The position numbers were made by a program, and so were the translations under genes. From the NCBI GenBank assembly GCA_036881905.1, contig JBAJNN010000010.1, positions 3,657 through 67,656 of the forward strand: a DNA stretch of 64,000 nt. Reading direction: 5' to 3'. Below, piece after piece: positions 28,573-37,046 of this stretch (position 1 is its first letter; every line of letters starts with the position of its first letter). Origin of the DNA: JBAJNN01 sp036881905 (GTDB lineage: Bacteria > Pseudomonadota > Alphaproteobacteria > Rhizobiales > Im1). Below the pieces are notes generated by a model. That model was not told the origin of the DNA, ran no database searches, and saw only the letters and a list, made by a program, of their open reading frames with translations.

Positions 28573-28716
28573 GGCCCCTTTATACCCGATGAGGGCAAAA
28601 TACCCGAGAGGGATAAAAGCCAGCGAGCGGAACTAAAATATTCATCGGGCGGCCCGCCACGGACCGATAAAGGCGTCATTTTTATAAGGCCGATTCGGGT
28701 GGGGTTCCAGACCCGG

Positions 28717-29055
28717 TCAGTCGCCTTCACCAGCAGCGGGAGAAAAATACTTCTCCAGTTTCCCTTCTTCGCCGTCGTGGGAATCGGCATCGGCCGGGGG
28801 ATCCTTCTTAGCGGTGATATTCGGCCAGCGGCCAGCATATTTCGCATTCAACGCCAACCATTTTTCAAGGCCGGTCTCGGTATCCGGCTTGATCGCCTCG
28901 ATAGGACATTCCGGTTCGCAAACGCCGCAGTCGATACACTCGTCGGGGTGGATCACCAACATGTTTTCCCCCTCATAGAAGCAATCCACGGGGCACACTT
29001 CAACGCAATCCATATATTTGCATCTGATGCAATTATCGGTGACGACATAAGTCAT
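28717..29055 (-). CDS. fdxA: Ferredoxin FdxA (7Fe-8S type)
   Basis: A 112-residue ferredoxin with two cluster motifs: C-x2-K-Y-x-D-C-V-E-V-C-P and CIDCGVCEPECP, typical of the 3Fe-4S/4Fe-4S FdxA group, followed by the usual acidic C-terminal extension. The ATG at 29055 is preceded by CCGGAG; a TTG two codons upstream is not preferred. Electron partners are unknown. It is usually near carD in this class, but carD is not visible here. Confidence 0.95.
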   Translation of the reverse strand: MTYVVTDNCIRCKYMDCVEVCPVDCFYEGENMLVIHPDECIDCGVCEPECPIEAIKPDTETGLEKWLALNAKYAGRWPNITAKKDPPADADSHDGEEGKLEKYFSPAAGEGD

Positions 29056-29361
29056 CTTCAACTCCGGACATTTTCGACCATGATCATCCCCGATGGGCCT
29101 GAAAACAGGGCAGGGGCTTAATACTACGACACGCTCCGACCGGTCCGCCAGCCCGCTTATGGGACCTGCGGGGAACCGTTTCGAACAAGGCCGGCTCAGG
29201 GTGTAGCCTAGGCTTGCTCGCGCCGCGCGCCAAGCCGTTTACGGTTTTCGCCGGGCCCTCACCTCCGTCCGGCGATCGCGGGCGGCATATGGCGGATCCC
29301 ACGGGCGTGATTTGCCGAGCGACCGGCGGAAAGTCAAGCCTTGCCCACCACCTTGCCGATT
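29056..29361. other. Non-coding stretch upstream of fdxA
   Basis: About 306 bases, GC-rich, with no convincing frame on either strand. I see nothing beyond the fdxA ribosome binding site. Confidence 0.35.
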
Positions 29362-29559
29362 TTAAGGATTCACACTCTCGCCGATCACCGGATCGCGGCT
29401 TGCCGGTTGCTTAGGAGTCTCGGCGAAAATAACACAGAGTTGGTCGCCGATGGTCAAAAGCACCGTGATGATCGCAACGGCCATACCCGCTGCAATCAGG
29501 GCATATTCGACTGCGGTCGCCCTGCGATCGGCTTTCCAAAAACGCATCGGCCCGGCCAT
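29362..29559 (-). CDS. Flp/Fap-type pilin subunit, orphan
   Basis: A 65-residue protein with the class IVb (Flp) pilin layout: short basic leader, DRRATAVEYALIAAGMAVAIITVLLTIG hydrophobic segment in shorter form (A-T-A-V-E-Y-A-L), then a polar tail. In this family a prepilin peptidase (TadV/CpaA) cleaves before the segment containing the conserved Glu-Tyr. The ATG at 29559 follows GGGAGGG with good spacing. No tad/cpa assembly genes are in the window. Confidence 0.75.
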   Translation of the reverse strand: MAGPMRFWKADRRATAVEYALIAAGMAVAIITVLLTIGDQLCVIFAETPKQPASRDPVIGESVNP

Positions 29560-29978
29560 TGGCGGCACCCTCCCTGGAGTTCGGCGCAAAATCCCCCGGA
29601 GTTTCTCTTTGTTCCGGGACCGTCTCAATACGGATGCCGTGAGGGTTACGCTACTCTGTTTAATAAGCCCTTAAATTCAAGCCTAAATATTATATTTTAT
29701 TATTCATTATTTTTAAAACTAATTTATATTAGTAAATGTAAAATTCAGCATAAATTATTAATTACATTATGATCAATAAGATAATATAAATTATATCTGT
29801 CTTGCAATATGAACATCGTTTTATCCCAATATATTCGTGAACAGGCTGCCCGAAAAATTTACGGCACCGATTGTGCGCCGAAAATCGACACATGTTTGGG
29901 CTTCGCTTCCCAGCAGATGACAGGTTCCGATTCAAAGGCACGAAATGAGCGAGCAAAAAGCCGGTCAGACCAATTGTA
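29560..29978. other. AT-rich non-coding stretch upstream of serC
   Basis: The part from about 29650 to 29830 is much more AT-rich than the rest of the window. Short frames here look random. No gene, tRNA or IS end recognised. Confidence 0.35.
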
Positions 29979-29979
29979 T

Positions 29980-30019
29980 TTGACAGAAATCAACCGCTTC
30001 CGCTATCCACCACAAGCGG
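29980..30019 (+). promoter_or_regulatory. Possible serC promoter and leader hairpin
   Basis: TTGACA at 29980-29985, then TATCCA at 30004-30009 (18-base spacer), overlapping a small stem CCGCTT (29994-29999) / AAGCGG (30014-30019). Alphaproteobacterial serC genes are known to carry a conserved leader motif called serC RNA; I cannot confirm that this is it. Confidence 0.25.
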
Positions 30020-30064
30020 CCTTTCCCAAGCGAGGGAGACCGATGCCCGAAAGAGCAGGATAAT

Positions 30065-31243
30065 ATGACCGAGCCCATAAAAAAACCGGCCCTGCGACCG
30101 GTCGTTTCACGCTTTTCCTGCGGTCCTTGCACAAAATTTCCAGGCTGGAGTCCCGACATTCTTAAAAATGCCTGCCTTGGACGCTCGCACTGTTCGGCCA
30201 AGGGCAGGGAGAAGCTCAAACGCGCCCTTACCCTCACGCGCAAGGTCCTCCAGGCCCCGGATTCGCATCTTATCGCCATTGTTCCCGCCTCCGATACCGG
30301 GGCCATGGAACTGGCAATGTGGTCGCTTCTGGGGGTGCGTGGCGTTGACGTACTGGCCTGGGACGCTTTCGGCGCGCGTTGGGGCGATGATATCGTCAAT
30401 CACTTGAAGCTCGTAAACGCCCGAATCATCGGGGCCGATTATGGGGCGTTGCCCGATCTCTCCGCCGTCGATTTCTCACGAGATGTGATTTTTACCTGGA
30501 ACGGCACATCCTCCGGTGTGCGCGTTCCCGATGGCGAGTGGATTCCCGACTCCCGCCACGGGCTGACGATCTGCGATGCAACCTCGGCGGCGTTCGCGCA
30601 AAGGCTTGAGTTTCACAAGCTCGACGTGGTGACATTTTCCTGGCAAAAGGCTCTGGGTGGCGAGGCCCAGCATGGGATTCTGATTCTCTCGCCGCGCGCG
30701 GTGGAACGGCTGGAAAGCTATACCCCGCCATGGCCGCTGCCGAAATTGTTTCGCATGACCAGGGAAGGCAAGCTCAATACCGAGCTGTTCGAGGGTGTGA
30801 CGATCAACACGCCATCGATGCTGTGCGTTGAAGACTATCTCATGGCGCTGCAATGGGCTTGCGCCATCGGCGGGCTTGAGGCCCTGATCGCGCGCGCCGA
30901 TGACAATGCCCGGATCATTGCCGAATGGGTCGGGCGAACGCGCTGGGTTTCCTTCCTCGCCCGGGATGTGGCCACGCGCTCCAACACATCGGTGTGTCTG
31001 AGACTGTCGGATGCAATATCCGAGGGTCTCTCGGCCCATGAGATCGCCGCCTTGCCCGGGCGCATCGTATCGCTGCTTGAAGCGCAAGGCGTTTGTTTCG
31101 ATATTGCGTCCCATCGCAACGCCCCTGCGGGTTTGCGAATCTGGTGCGGCCCGACGGTGGAAAAATCCGATATTGCGGCCCTGCCGGCCTGGCTCGACTG
31201 GGCCTTCGAGCAGACTTTGCGTGAACTGCGCTCCGCGGCCTGA
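30065..31243 (+). CDS. serC: Phosphoserine aminotransferase
   Basis: A 392-residue PLP enzyme of the alphaproteobacterial SerC subgroup, making phosphoserine from 3-phosphohydroxypyruvate. The pyridoxal lysine is in VVTFSWQKALGGEAQHG. The N-terminal FSCGPCTKFPGW and WNGTSSGVRVPDG are typical. In many relatives serA follows; here purA starts 105 bases later and serA is absent from the window. Confidence 0.95.
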   Translation: MTEPIKKPALRPVVSRFSCGPCTKFPGWSPDILKNACLGRSHCSAKGREKLKRALTLTRKVLQAPDSHLIAIVPASDTGAMELAMWSLLGVRGVDVLAWDAFGARWGDDIVNHLKLVNARIIGADYGALPDLSAVDFSRDVIFTWNGTSSGVRVPDGEWIPDSRHGLTICDATSAAFAQRLEFHKLDVVTFSWQKALGGEAQHGILILSPRAVERLESYTPPWPLPKLFRMTREGKLNTELFEGVTINTPSMLCVEDYLMALQWACAIGGLEALIARADDNARIIAEWVGRTRWVSFLARDVATRSNTSVCLRLSDAISEGLSAHEIAALPGRIVSLLEAQGVCFDIASHRNAPAGLRIWCGPTVEKSDIAALPAWLDWAFEQTLRELRSAA

Positions 31244-31348
31244 GCGCGTTCCGGTTTACCACTGTCCTTACGGATTATCGAGCATAAGGATCAATTCCAT
31301 AGCCCCCTGGCGTTTCGGCACGCGGACCGGGGCAAATGAGGAAGAGTC

Positions 31349-32641
31349 ATGGCCAATGTCGTGGTTGTCGGCGCCCAGTGGGGCGATGAGGGGAAAGGCA
31401 AGATCGTTGACTGGTTATCGCAGCGCGCCGATGTCGTCGTACGCTTTCAAGGAGGGCACAATGCCGGGCATACGCTGGTTGTGGGCGGTATCGTCTACAA
31501 ACTGTCCCTGTTGCCGTCCGGTATCGTGCGCCACGGTAAACTGTCGATTATCGGCAATGGCGTGGTTATCGATCCCTGGGCGCTGAACGAGGAAATCATT
31601 CGATTGCGGCGGCAAGGCGCGGTCGTTTCACCGGATAATTTGCGGATTGCGGAAAATACGGTTCTTGTGCTGCCATTGCACCGCGAGCTTGATATTCTCC
31701 GCGAAGATGCCGCGGGCAAGGGGCTTATCGGCACGACACGGCGCGGTATTGCTCCAGCCTATGAGGACAAGGTCGGCCGGCGGGCCATTCGGGTCATGGA
31801 TTTGGAGAACCGTGTCGCTCTGTCCACCAAGATAGACCGGCTCCTTGCCCACCATAATGCCTTGCGCCGGGGGTTTGGAGCAGCGGAAATTCCGGCTGCC
31901 GAGCTTTTTTGCAGTCTGGATCGGATCGCCGATACAGTCTTGCCTTACGCGGATCGGGTGTGGGCGCTGCTTGATCGGGCGCGGCGTGGCGGCAAACGGA
32001 TCTTATTTGAAGGCGCGCAGGGCGTTATGCTCGATATCGACCATGGGACCTATCCTTTCGTGACCTCGTCCAGCACCGTCGCCGCCCAGGCGGCATCCGG
32101 TTCCGGCATCGGACCGAGCGCCATCGACTACGTTCTGGGGATCGTCAAATCATACGCGACGCGGGTCGGCGAAGGCCCGTTTCCGAGCGAGCAGAACAAT
32201 CGGAAGGGCCGTGAACTGGGCGATCGCGGCCACGAGTTCGGTACGGTGACGGGCCGCCAACGTCGATGTGGCTGGTTCGATGCGGTCCTTGTCCGTCAGG
32301 CCATCAAGACCAGCGGAATTCACGGCATCGCCCTGACCAAGCTCGATGTGCTCGACGCGTTTGAGCAGATCAAGGTCTGCGTCGGCTACAGGCTTGAGGG
32401 AGAACGGATCGATTACCTGCCCTCCAGCGAGGAGGCGCAAAAACGGGTCGAACCTGTTTATGAAACCTTTAAGGGCTGGGAGCAATCGACAAGGGGCGCG
32501 CGCAGCTGGACCGACCTGCCGGCGCGTGCCGTGCAATATGTCCGTCATATTGAGGAGTTGATCGAGTGTCCGGTCGCGATGCTCTCTACCAGCCCCGAGC
32601 GCGAAGACACCATACTCATGACCGATCCCTTTACGGATTAA
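31349..32641 (+). CDS. purA: Adenylosuccinate synthetase
   Basis: A 430-residue GTP-dependent enzyme that makes adenylosuccinate from IMP and aspartate. GAQWGDEGKGKIVDWL at the N-terminus, FQGGHNAGHT, GTTRRGIAPAYEDKVGRRA and LFEGAQGVMLDIDHGTYPFVTSS are complete. Length and start (ATG 31349 after GAGGAAGAG) are standard. Confidence 0.97.
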   Translation: MANVVVVGAQWGDEGKGKIVDWLSQRADVVVRFQGGHNAGHTLVVGGIVYKLSLLPSGIVRHGKLSIIGNGVVIDPWALNEEIIRLRRQGAVVSPDNLRIAENTVLVLPLHRELDILREDAAGKGLIGTTRRGIAPAYEDKVGRRAIRVMDLENRVALSTKIDRLLAHHNALRRGFGAAEIPAAELFCSLDRIADTVLPYADRVWALLDRARRGGKRILFEGAQGVMLDIDHGTYPFVTSSSTVAAQAASGSGIGPSAIDYVLGIVKSYATRVGEGPFPSEQNNRKGRELGDRGHEFGTVTGRQRRCGWFDAVLVRQAIKTSGIHGIALTKLDVLDAFEQIKVCVGYRLEGERIDYLPSSEEAQKRVEPVYETFKGWEQSTRGARSWTDLPARAVQYVRHIEELIECPVAMLSTSPEREDTILMTDPFTD

Positions 32642-32768
32642 GGACGCTTTCGTCACCCGATGAGGAGTCGCCGTTGCCCGCCAGCTCCCCGCACAACGAG
32701 GCGCACAAACGTTAAATCGGGGCCTCGCTCGGCGCATCCTCCCTGGATCAACGGGGTCGTTTCCGGCG

Positions 32769-33044
32769 TCATGAAAGAGGCTCTCCCTTCCCGGCCAAAA
32801 GCGCGTCGAGTTTGCCGGCGTCATTAAGCGCCCTTAGATCATCGAATCCGCCGATATGGCTCTGTGCGATAAAAATCTGCGGCACGGTATGACACCCGCC
32901 GGCCCGCTCGATCATCGCCACCCGGCCGGATTCGTCGCCGGTAATGTCGATTTCCTCATAAACAAGCCCCTTGTCTTGCAAAAGCGCCTTGGCCGCATGA
33001 CAAAACGGGCAAGTTTGCTTAGTGTAAATCGTTGCTTTGACCAT
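32769..33044 (-). CDS. grxC: Glutaredoxin 3
   Basis: A 91-residue glutathione-dependent thiol oxidoreductase. It has the active-site CPFC, the TVPQIFI cis-proline loop and the GGFDDLRAL glutathione-binding motif. The ATG of MVKATIYT at 33044 fits the family start. It follows comF on the same strand, as is common in alphaproteobacteria, and works with the glutathione made by gshB. Confidence 0.95.
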   Translation of the reverse strand: MVKATIYTKQTCPFCHAAKALLQDKGLVYEEIDITGDESGRVAMIERAGGCHTVPQIFIAQSHIGGFDDLRALNDAGKLDALLAGKGEPLS

Positions 33045-33112
33045 TCTCGCCATCATCCATGTTTATCGATTGAGCTTCATTGCCCACCCATGAAGGGATA
33101 TTCCCTTGACCA

Positions 33113-33934
33113 CTACACATGGAGCCGCGTGGGATCAAGAACAAGGGCGAAGACCAAAACGTCAACCGCCGCCGCACCGGATTCAAGGCAGGATCGCGCG
33201 CAAGAATCGGCGGTCGCGCCAGTGGTCAGCACATCGTCGACGAGGAGGATTCTACGCCCTCTCACGACCGCCCGCTTGTCTTTATCGATGCGAAACGCTC
33301 CATGCACATTTTGCCGACGACGACGATGGTCGAGACCGACCTGGGCGCGTGTCGCTCTGACTCGGTGCAAGAGTTCATTTTCGCATCGGCGATCATAATG
33401 GCAAGCAATCTCGCGGGCCAACAACGCCGATTGATTATAGCGCCGTTGCCATAGTCGCGTTCGATGCAGCGGCACCGAGGCCACTATATCGACCTCTCGT
33501 AGCAATTCACGCCCGGCGCGCACCATAAGCCGGGCCATGAACCGAACCACTTCATGGCGATCATGATATTTGAGCGCATGGACAAGTCCGCGCGATACAT
33601 CGTCAAAAGCCGCGGCGGCGCGGGCGCGGGCAAAGGTCGCCGGTCGGGCGAGCGCGGCCGCGCTGTAGACCCCCTCACCTGGATCATAAGCGAAGGGCAG
33701 GCCGCGTTGGTCGCAGAGCGGAGCGTCGATCAGGGTCAATTTGCTCCAGCATGACGCACATAAGCCATTCTCGCGCCACAGCGGTTGCGCACAGGAAAAG
33801 CACTGACGCGGCATGACGCCGTCAAGAGCGGCGGCGCCAATAGTAACGATCCATGCGCCAAGCGATGAGCAAACCTCGCCGAGACGCTCGCCCCAGGCGC
33901 GAAACATATACGATCGTGTCGTAGAGTTACCCAT
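33113..33934 (-). CDS. comF: ComF family phosphoribosyltransferase-like protein
   Basis: A 273-residue protein with an N-terminal CxxC..CxxC zinc-ribbon (C-F-S-C and C-A-S-C) and a C-terminal type I phosphoribosyltransferase domain with ILLVDDVLTTGATADSC. ComF proteins support natural transformation in some bacteria, but the biochemical activity is not settled. It precedes grxC on the same strand. Confidence 0.9.
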   Translation of the reverse strand: MGNSTTRSYMFRAWGERLGEVCSSLGAWIVTIGAAALDGVMPRQCFSCAQPLWRENGLCASCWSKLTLIDAPLCDQRGLPFAYDPGEGVYSAAALARPATFARARAAAAFDDVSRGLVHALKYHDRHEVVRFMARLMVRAGRELLREVDIVASVPLHRTRLWQRRYNQSALLAREIACHYDRRCENELLHRVRATRAQVGLDHRRRRQNVHGAFRIDKDKRAVVRGRRILLVDDVLTTGATADSCARSCLESGAAAVDVLVFALVLDPTRLHV

Positions 33935-33955
33935 AGACGGTTCGTCAGCGATGAT

Positions 33956-34552
33956 TCAAGGCCCCATCGTCACGTCAAGATCGTTCAGAAGGCCGTTGCC
34001 GAGCGAATAGATCAGGCCATGAACATGCAGATCCTGCTTTTTTCTCCAGGCGTCCTGCACGATGACGGTAGATGAAACATTCCTGACCTGTTGTATGACA
34101 TTGAGTTCGCATAGACGATCGAGACGCTCGCGAGCGTTTTTTATGGTGGCAAGGTCACGCCGATTATCGTCCATTACGGCACGAATCGGATGCAGCCAGT
34201 GATCGAGAATCCCCCGCCTCTCCTTATCGGCCGCCGCCGCCACGCCGCCGCAGCCATAGTGACCCACAACCAGAATATGACGCACTTTCAAGGCTTCGAC
34301 CGCGTATTCAAGCACGCAGAGGAAATTCATATCCTGGGCGCCGGCAAGATTGGCGACGTTGCGATGGACAAAGATTTCACCCGGCCCAAGACCGACAATC
34401 TGATTCGCCGGCACTCGGCTGTCGGAACAGCCGATCCAGAAATATTCAGGCGTTTGCCGCTGTTCCAGCCGCCGAAAGACTTGCTCGTCGGCCTGGACCA
34501 TTCTTTCAGCCCAGAGTCGATTATTCGCCTTGATGCGCTCCAGCATGGACAT
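33956..34552 (-). CDS. can: Beta-carbonic anhydrase
   Basis: A 198-residue zinc enzyme interconverting CO2 and bicarbonate. Zinc ligands and the Asp-Arg pair are visible in WIGCSDSRVPANQI and the second pair in VVGHYGCGGV. Length is slightly short for the class (about 210) but both ends look natural. It is followed by comF on the same strand, 21 bases away. Confidence 0.95.
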   Translation of the reverse strand: MSMLERIKANNRLWAERMVQADEQVFRRLEQRQTPEYFWIGCSDSRVPANQIVGLGPGEIFVHRNVANLAGAQDMNFLCVLEYAVEALKVRHILVVGHYGCGGVAAAADKERRGILDHWLHPIRAVMDDNRRDLATIKNARERLDRLCELNVIQQVRNVSSTVIVQDAWRKKQDLHVHGLIYSLGNGLLNDLDVTMGP

Positions 34553-34785
34553 ACCCTTCTCTTGCCCGACGGCGCATGAACATGCAACGCCCGGGGATCA
34601 TAGCGGATCGACTCATATGAGCGGATCGAGGGAAAACAAACGGGCCGGAGGCGTCAGTCGAAAGAACAAACAGCCTCGGGCATCTCTAGCAAAACGGCCC
34701 GGTCCGGATCAAGAGCCCAAGGCGCAGAAGTTAGACATAATTTTAGCGGTGCACTTCTGAGTGCCCCGCCCTGTTTCAGTGGCGA

Positions 34786-34801
34786 TGTTTCACGTGAAAC
34801 A
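34786..34801. promoter_or_regulatory. parS partition site 1
   Basis: A perfect 16-base palindrome, TGTTTCACGTGAAACA, identical to the consensus parS bound by chromosomal ParB. It lies in the gap between the carbonic anhydrase gene and the DUF3644 pseudogene. Sites of this kind cluster near the replication origin. Confidence 0.85.
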
Positions 34802-34821
34802 TGGTTTAGGATGACCCCGAT

Positions 34822-36057
34822 TTATCGGGGCTTGGGAGCCTCCTTCTTGGGGCGAGTCCACCCTTCTTTGAGTTTTTCCATGACCTTATCAAACCAATTT
34901 TCATACCAATACCAGGTTCTCGCAACCTTTGTCCCGAACCCCTTACCAGGGCTCTTTGCATCAAGCTGTTGCCAGAGTGATATGTGGTCAGTCATGTTAA
35001 ATTTGGGATAATCGGCATCCTGAACCTTTTTTACAATCTGTCCAGGCAAAAACTTCGGTCGTTCCGTTTCCTTAAGCAGAACGCGTTCAACCTCTATAAC
35101 CTCAGGCGATCCCGGTTTTACGAACTCGACAACTTGGTCGGCCGTGGATGGGGTCCCGGACAGTTTCGGGACGAACGCCACGCGATGGGCGAAGCGTGGA
35201 TCGTTCCATTCGTCTTCGGTCAATTTCTCGTGAAGCTTATCTATGGCGGTCTTAATGTGCCCCGGCAGATCGGCTCCGAGCAGGCTTTTTGTTTGCCGCC
35301 CGTCAAAGGTTACGAATTGTAGGGCAATCGGCAAACGCTTTTCAAGCGTCAGCTTCTTGCTGAACAGTCTTTTGAGCGTATCGTTGAAATTTATACAACA
35401 GGCTTGAAGTTTGGTGCCAAGGGCATCATCGATCCTGCTGGTCGAACGATGTTCGATCTCGTGCCGGAGTTCGAGCAGGAATTTGAGATTGTTTCTGACG
35501 CCTTTCTCCAACGGACATTTTTCGCGTTTAAGACAATGACTCAAATCCCAGTATCTATCGGCACCTTCGGGCGTTTTCACAACGACACCCTTTTTCTTGT
35601 ATCGGTAATCTATTCCCTCCCGTTTATAATAGGCGTGCAGAAGATAGGTCCAGGCAATGATGCTGGTGACGATGAACAACTCCGCCCTGAAATGAAGTCC
35701 CGCGCCGTTGAAGATGTGCACTGCGGCGATCATTGCCTCGCGAGCCTTGACAAGAAGCTCGTCTTCGTGAAGTTGTAAACCGGTTCTTTCATCGATATTC
35801 GGCCAGGCTTGGAGAAACCCATCCAATTCCTCTTGCGATGCGGGCTTAACATCGTCATGTCTTTTACCATCACGAATCTCGGAGATGCGAGCATGATTGA
35901 TCGAACGGGTCGGGCGCGAGAACTAGGCCTGAATATCCTGCGGAACATACTTCCGCTCCAGCATCGCCTTGACAAGGGCAACCTCCCATTTCCGCAAAGT
36001 TTTGCCCGAATGCTGCGCCAACCACGTTTCCTTTTGTTGTTGAGCAGAGAATACACC
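34822..36057 (-). pseudogene. DUF3644 (HEPN-like) gene with in-frame amber
   Basis: A DUF3644 protein, recognised from A(R)EAMIAAVHIFNGAG and ELFIVTSIIAWTYLLHAYYK, with a HEPN-like helical fold and the R-H-E-I-E-H motif near residue 120 of the intact part. The frame continues upstream with clear homologous sequence (SGKTLRKWEVALVKAML ... QA*FSRPTRSINHARISEI) interrupted by a TAG at 35923-35925, where a tyrosine codon is expected. No ATG/GTG/TTG lies at the expected start either. The gene is probably dead or makes a short product from an internal TTG at 35826. Relatives are often in defence-type islands, but I do not claim activity here. Confidence 0.7.
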
Positions 36058-36080
36058 CTAAAAACCCAAGACCTTACACC

Positions 36081-36719
36081 TCAACACTGATTCTCCATAG
36101 GAATATCCACCGTACCGTTAGTGCCTTCGGGAAAATTCGATAAAACCGCCCGGATAATAGAGATGGCCACGGGCGCGAAAGAATTACATGATCCACGGCT
36201 CACACCACGAGCCTCGAAGACTGTCTTCCGGGTTCGATTGTCAATCATATTGATCGCAACATCGCGAGTAAAAACTACGCTTGTTGCAAGGCCGGTGCGG
36301 TATCCCGTGACGCCATAATCCGGAGTAAAGGTCGTACTAGCACTATAGGATTCTCCGTGAATCGTACCGTAAGTATTAGATTTACTGTAGCCGGTTACCC
36401 CAAATTCAGGAATCGAATAGCTGTTTTGAACCAACTCACCTTTATTGACATGGAAGCCGAAATAAGCTGTGAGTCGTGCATCACGTTGATGTCCAACGAC
36501 ATCAAACCCTTTTTCTTTGAGGACAGCCGCCAAAGCCTGTGTGTTGCTCTGCCATTCGAGATCATGAATATTCATTCCCTTGAAGGGAGCGAGGTAGACC
36601 GTTCTGGGATCAATGTCTTCTGGAATTGATGAATATGCGTCCACCTGTGTAGAAACGTAGCTGCATCCAGTAATCAGCAGGATCCAGATAACTACCATAA
36701 GTGAATTTAAGAGCTTCAT
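36081..36719 (-). CDS. Lipoprotein of unknown function
   Basis: A 212-residue protein starting MKLLNSLMVVIWILLITGCSYV, a type II signal peptide with lipobox L-I-T-G-C. The mature part includes a Tyr/Ser/Gly-rich region with two similar stretches ending G-V-T-G-Y (near residues 120 and 145). I recognise no family with certainty. It is 23 bases upstream of the DUF3644 pseudogene on the same strand; base composition is less GC-rich than in the neighbours, suggesting transfer. Confidence 0.6.
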   Translation of the reverse strand: MKLLNSLMVVIWILLITGCSYVSTQVDAYSSIPEDIDPRTVYLAPFKGMNIHDLEWQSNTQALAAVLKEKGFDVVGHQRDARLTAYFGFHVNKGELVQNSYSIPEFGVTGYSKSNTYGTIHGESYSASTTFTPDYGVTGYRTGLATSVVFTRDVAINMIDNRTRKTVFEARGVSRGSCNSFAPVAISIIRAVLSNFPEGTNGTVDIPMENQC

Positions 36720-36920
36720 CTCTCGCCTCTTCAAACAATCAGTGCATCAGCGGCACATCCATGACCCCACTTCTGATCCATAGTTTATTCAGGCTACACG
36801 CTAAAACCCCACTATAGTTCAAATGGGAATGACGGTATCATAGACTCAATCCATTGTCGAGCTTTAACTGAACTTGCAAGCCGGGATGGTTTGGATCAAT
36901 CTTGGTCCGTCATAAGCTGA
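36720..36920. other. Non-coding gap before parS site 2
   Basis: About 200 bases without gene, somewhat AT-richer than the flanks. I see nothing specific here apart from the parS palindrome that follows. Confidence 0.3.
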
Positions 36921-36921
36921 G

Positions 36922-36967
36922 AGGTCGGTTTGCACGTGTTTCACGTGAAACACGTGCAAACCGACCT
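36922..36967. promoter_or_regulatory. parS site 2 inside a 46-bp perfect palindrome
   Basis: A perfect palindrome of 46 bases centred on 36944/36945, whose core 36937-36952 is TGTTTCACGTGAAACA, the parS consensus. Outer arms add GCACG and AGGTCGGTTT. It is 2.15 kb from parS site 1. The long arms could let it act as a terminator of the leftward amino acid oxidase gene as well. Confidence 0.85.
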
Positions 36968-37046
36968 GTTAAACACCGGGATAATATGGGCGGAGTTTTT
37001 GGCGTTTTACGCTCCGGCAACATCGGGACGCAGGCCCCCGCGAGAT

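Noticed and set aside
26989..29121. 710-codon open frame on the plus strand opposite recN
   Set aside because: Antisense shadow of a GC-rich gene; its translation is Arg/Gly/His-rich with no family, while the minus strand encodes complete RecN and FdxA.
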